Source: Actinomycetota bacterium (GTDB lineage: Bacteria > Actinomycetota > Thermoleophilia > Gaiellales > Gaiellaceae). From it: a stretch of 7,709 nucleotides of DNA. The translations under genes were made by a program, and so were the position numbers. Below are positions 5,904 to 7,709 of the stretch, piece after piece. Where the stretch lies: NCBI GenBank assembly GCA_005885565.1, contig VAXK01000023.1, positions 1-7,709 of the forward strand, given 5' to 3'. The notes below the pieces were generated by a model that worked only from the letters and a program-made list of their open reading frames with translations, was not told where the DNA came from and did no database searches. Each line of letters opens with the position of its first letter. Position 1 is the stretch's first letter.

Positions 5904-6067
5904 TTTGATACGCCTTTCGCACGCCGGGCCTCGAAGAGCGGCTCTTCGCCACAGATGCAGTCCCTTCCGGCCTTGGCCGCCGCGGACGCGGCAGGGGTCA
6001 GACCCCCGGCGTGGCCCGCCGGGACCTGGCCGGGAGGCGGTCGCTTGGACGTGTCGGAGCCGGTCAT
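5900..6067 (-). CDS. Small 55-residue ORF with a Cys-x-Cys motif between mqnA and mqnC
   Basis: I do not recognise this protein. The ATG (6065-6067) overlaps the mqnA TGA as ATGA, and its TGA (5900-5902) overlaps the mqnC GTG as GTGA, so both ends are tightly coupled to operon neighbours; every other junction in this block is built the same way. The N-terminal 34 residues are Pro/Gly/Ala-rich and look disordered (MTGSDTSKRPPPGQVPAGHA, then GGLTPAASAAAKAG). The C-terminus is more protein-like: RDCICGEEPLFEARRAKGVS followed by a final K, with cysteines at 37 and 39. About 80% of codons end in G or C, in line with real genes here. No strong ribosome site is seen, consistent with coupling. GGLTPA is encoded by a REP-like palindrome. 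It may be a metal- or partner-binding peptide, or a non-coding spacer that happens to be open. Confidence 0.55.
   Translation of the reverse strand: MTGSDTSKRPPPGQVPAGHAGGLTPAASAAAKAGRDCICGEEPLFEARRAKGVSK
5994..6006. repeat. REP-like 13-nt palindrome GGGGTCAGACCCC in the 55-aa ORF
   Basis: Arms GGGGTC and GACCCC surround a central A. It lies in the mqnA-mqnC interval and, on the minus strand, encodes GGLTP of the small ORF. It is the exact reverse complement of the element at 5866-5878. Both are followed by extra C/G bases on the plus strand. No transposase or other mobile-element gene is nearby. Confidence 0.55.
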
Positions 6068-6828
6068 GCCGGCACCGGCTCTGCGTGGACGAAGCGGAGC
6101 TCGGGGACGTGGTCGAGCTCGCCGGCGTCACGCGCGAGCTCGAGGAACGTCAGCAGGCCGGCGCGCTCGCGCGGGCCGAAGCGGTAGCGCAGCTTCTCGA
6201 AGTAGCGCGCCAGGAAGCCCGGCGGATAGCCGTAGCGCTCGCTCGCCTCGTACGCGAGCCGCTCGGGCTCGGCCCGCGCCAGCCGCACCGACGAAACCAA
6301 GGCGTCTTCGAGCTGCGAGAGCCCCGGCGGCGCCGGCTCCGGGCACGCCCACACCGCGAAGACCATCGGCAGGCCGGTGCGCTCGAGCCACAGCCGGCCC
6401 AGGTCGTGGTGCGGCGTCGGGTCGTTGAACGCGCTCTGCAACGCCGCGTCGCCGATCAGGAGCTTCGCATCGGCCTCCTCCCCGAGCGGCACGTGCTCCG
6501 CCTCCGGCAGGAGCACCCGCGTCAGGACGACGGACGTGGCGCTCTCGGGCGTGACCGCGATCGACCTCACCCGCTCGAGCGGCGCCCGCGACACGAGCTG
6601 GATCGAGTCGACAGCCCCCTCCGACGAGACGCACAACCGCGGGAGGATTCGAAGCCGGTCAGCGTGCCGCGCGTACTCGATCGACGAGATCGGCGCCAGG
6701 TCGCACTCGCCGTCCAACAGCGCGTGGTTCAGCGCCGTCGGCACGCCTACCACCTCGTCGAACTCGGCCTCGACGCGGTAGAAGACCGGCGCCATGTTCA
6801 CGTAGCCGATCCGGCCGAGGCGGATCAC
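6064..6828 (-). CDS. mqnA: Chorismate dehydratase MqnA
   Basis: Converts chorismate to 3-enolpyruvylbenzoate, the first committed step of the futalosine menaquinone pathway, in the cytoplasm. The 254-residue product has the periplasmic-binding-protein-like MqnA/MqnD fold signature from end to end: RLGRIGYVNMAPVFY (3-17), LNHALLDGECDLAPISSIEY (33-52), LCVSSEGAVDSIQLVSR (65-81), VTPESATSVVL (92-102), LLIGDAAL (123-130) and LGRLWLERTGLPMVFAVWACP (143-163). YGYPPGFLARYFEKLRYRFG (199-218) is the usual C-terminal helical part. The start GTG (6826-6828) overlaps the TGA of the SnoaL-like gene as GTGA, and GAGG lies 10 nt upstream. The frame stays open further upstream to 7062, but that stretch is Arg/Gly-rich shadow sequence. 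The stop overlaps the next small ORF as ATGA. MqnA fits better than MqnD because of the NMAPVFY and SSIEYARH motifs. Confidence 0.95.
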   Translation of the reverse strand: MIRLGRIGYVNMAPVFYRVEAEFDEVVGVPTALNHALLDGECDLAPISSIEYARHADRLRILPRLCVSSEGAVDSIQLVSRAPLERVRSIAVTPESATSVVLTRVLLPEAEHVPLGEEADAKLLIGDAALQSAFNDPTPHHDLGRLWLERTGLPMVFAVWACPEPAPPGLSQLEDALVSSVRLARAEPERLAYEASERYGYPPGFLARYFEKLRYRFGPRERAGLLTFLELARDAGELDHVPELRFVHAEPVPA

Positions 6829-7160
6829 AGGCCCACCGCCTCGAGCGCCGCCGCGCGGTTCCGGTAGTCGCGCATCTCGACGATCCGGTCGCCTTCGACG
6901 ACGAACACGAAGTGGAGCTCCGGCGCCTCCTCGTTCGGCGGCTCGACGTGCGGATCGACGACGATCCGGCCCTCCGCCTCGGCGACGACCTCCGGCGAGC
7001 CGCTCTTCCCCGACTCCAGAGCCCGCCGGAACGTCGCCACCACCTGCTCGCGGTTTCGGCACAGCTGCCCCGGCTCCAACCCCACCCAGACGACGTCCGG
7101 CGCCAGCGCCGCCGCGAACTCCTCGAAGTCGGCGCTCTCGAGATGGTCGAGCGCGCTCAC
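6825..7160 (-). CDS. SnoaL/NTF2-like small protein in the menaquinone operon
   Basis: A 111-residue protein with the look of the SnoaL-like/nuclear transport factor 2 superfamily, a cone-shaped fold that binds small molecules. The pattern is an N-terminal helix (HLESADFEEFAAALA), then PDVVWVGLEPGQLCRNREQVVATFRRALESG (21-51), then the strands EVVAEAEGRIVVDPHVEP and PELHFVFVVEGDRIVEMRDYRNRAAAL, the last being the classic dimer-face strand with the 'xGxIxExRDYxDRxxAL' ending. It is at the short end for the family and would be cytosolic. The GTG start (7158-7160) overlaps the mqnE TGA as GTGA and has a strong GGAGG site. The stop overlaps the mqnA start in the same way. Its position suggests a role in the pathway, for instance binding or processing an intermediate, but no catalytic residue can be assigned and the function is inferred from context only. 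Confidence 0.85.
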   Translation of the reverse strand: MSALDHLESADFEEFAAALAPDVVWVGLEPGQLCRNREQVVATFRRALESGKSGSPEVVAEAEGRIVVDPHVEPPNEEAPELHFVFVVEGDRIVEMRDYRNRAAALEAVGL

Positions 7161-7709
7161 GCCGCCCACCTCCGCAGCTCGTTGTAGAGCGTGTCGCGCT
7201 GCACGGGCACGCGCCCCGCGTCGCGGACGACGCGCACCAGCTCGTCGAGCTTCTGCTCGGTCGGCGTCGTCGCGCCGGCCGCGTGGAAGATCTCCTCCCG
7301 CACGACCGTCCCCTGTACGTCGTTCGCGCCGAAGTGCAGCGCGACCTGCGCGAGGGGCATGCCCATCATGATCCAGTAGGCCTTCACGTTCGGGACGTTG
7401 TCGAGCACGAGCCGCGAGACGGCGATCGTCTTCAGGTCCTCGGCGCCCGTCGTGTGCCGCCAGCCGCGCCGCTCGAAGACCGTGTTCTCGGGGTGGAACG
7501 CGAGCGGGATGAAGGAGAGGAAGCCGCCGCTCGCATCCTGCTGCACACGCAGGCGCAGCAGGTGGTCGATCCGCTCCTCGTAGGTCTCGACGTGACCGTA
7601 GAGCATCGTGCACTGCGTCGTGATTCCGAGCCGGTGCGCCGTGTCGTGCACGTCGAACCATTCGTCGGGGTGCTCCTTTCCGGGCGCGACCAGCCGCCGG
7701 ACGCGGTCG
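7157..7709 (-). CDS. mqnE: Aminofutalosine synthase MqnE (radical SAM), C-terminal part
   Basis: The last 183 codons are present; the 5' part, including the radical SAM CxxxCxxC motif, lies beyond the right edge. MqnE couples 3-enolpyruvylbenzoate with S-adenosylmethionine to form aminofutalosine. The visible part begins DRVRRLVAPGKEHPDEWFDV and continues HRLGITTQCTMLYGHVETYEERIDHLL, GGFLSFIPLAFHPENTVFE (MqnE-type, where MqnC has ISWTFQ), LDNVPNVKAYWIMMGMPLAQVALHFGANDVQGTVVREEIFHAAG and the end RVPVQRDTLYNELRRWAA. It is a paralogue of MqnC, and the two share closely similar C-terminal segments such as PVQRDTLY. It is the most upstream gene of the operon in view and shares a 4-bp overlap with the SnoaL-like gene. 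The family call is firm despite truncation. Confidence 0.93.
   Translation of the reverse strand, partial: DRVRRLVAPGKEHPDEWFDVHDTAHRLGITTQCTMLYGHVETYEERIDHLLRLRVQQDASGGFLSFIPLAFHPENTVFERRGWRHTTGAEDLKTIAVSRLVLDNVPNVKAYWIMMGMPLAQVALHFGANDVQGTVVREEIFHAAGATTPTEQKLDELVRVVRDAGRVPVQRDTLYNELRRWAA
7169..7173 (-). promoter_or_regulatory. Strong ribosome binding site (GGAGG) for the SnoaL-like gene
   Basis: On the minus strand GGAGG followed by TGGGCGGC precedes the GTG at 7158-7160, a spacing of 8 nt. It lies within the last codons of mqnE. It fixes the start of the SnoaL-like gene and is the clearest Shine-Dalgarno in the window; most other genes rely on weak sites or on overlap. Confidence 0.75.

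Noticed and set aside
5904..6131. Further N-terminal extension of mqnC up to 6131
   Set aside because: The frame is open but the added residues are Arg/Ser/Pro-rich, have no MqnC similarity and would overlap the mqnA 3' end; the coupled GTG at 5903 is far more likely.
4710..6428. Plus-strand 572-codon open frame antisense to mqnC and part of mqnA
   Set aside because: It is a shadow of the conserved radical SAM gene, with no domain and a biased composition.
6829..7062. N-terminal extension of mqnA to 7062
   Set aside because: The added 78 residues are Arg/Gly-rich shadow sequence of the SnoaL-like gene; MqnA homology begins at GTG 6828.
1..7709. tRNA, rRNA, CRISPR array, prophage or insertion-sequence genes
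   Set aside because: None seen: no cloverleaf, no spaced direct repeats and no transposase or integrase motif; nearly the whole window is filled by ordinary genes.

Overview
The window is very GC-rich (about 70% by eye), with strong G/C preference at third codon positions, many GTG starts and 4-bp gene overlaps. Together with a futalosine-type menaquinone operon, this suggests a high-GC actinobacterium, plausibly class Thermoleophilia (Gaiella or Solirubrobacter relatives). That placement is an inference; the window holds no rRNA or other marker gene.

Left block (1-3515, minus strand, read right to left): a secreted phosphodiester glycosidase-like protein with C-terminal FlgD-type Ig modules, a DedA-family membrane protein, a DegT/DnrJ/EryC1/StrS sugar aminotransferase, and the first 23 codons of a membrane protein that looks like a CapD/WbpM-type nucleotide-sugar dehydratase. 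Gaps are 9 bp, 12 bp and a 4-bp overlap, so this looks like one cell-surface glycan operon.

Middle (3516-4763): a 68-bp divergent intergenic region, then one plus-strand gene for a secreted 329-residue protein of unknown function. A 190-bp convergent intergenic region follows, with an imperfect 37-nt hairpin and a perfect 24-bp palindrome beside the mqnC stop codon.

Right block (4764-7709, minus strand, read right to left): mqnE (5' end outside the window), a SnoaL/NTF2-like small protein, mqnA, an overlooked 55-codon ORF with a Cys-x-Cys motif, and mqnC. Every junction in this block is a 4-bp GTGA or ATGA overlap, which implies one translationally coupled futalosine-pathway operon. MqnA makes 3-enolpyruvylbenzoate from chorismate, MqnE makes aminofutalosine, and MqnC cyclises dehypoxanthine futalosine. 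The nucleosidase (MqnB) and MqnD steps are not in view.

Three short palindromes of the form GGGG-2-N-2-CCCC (1944-1956, 5866-5878, 5994-6006) lie inside reading frames and resemble REP-type elements. The freshest leads are the 55-aa coupled ORF, the in-gene palindromes and the SnoaL-like operon member.
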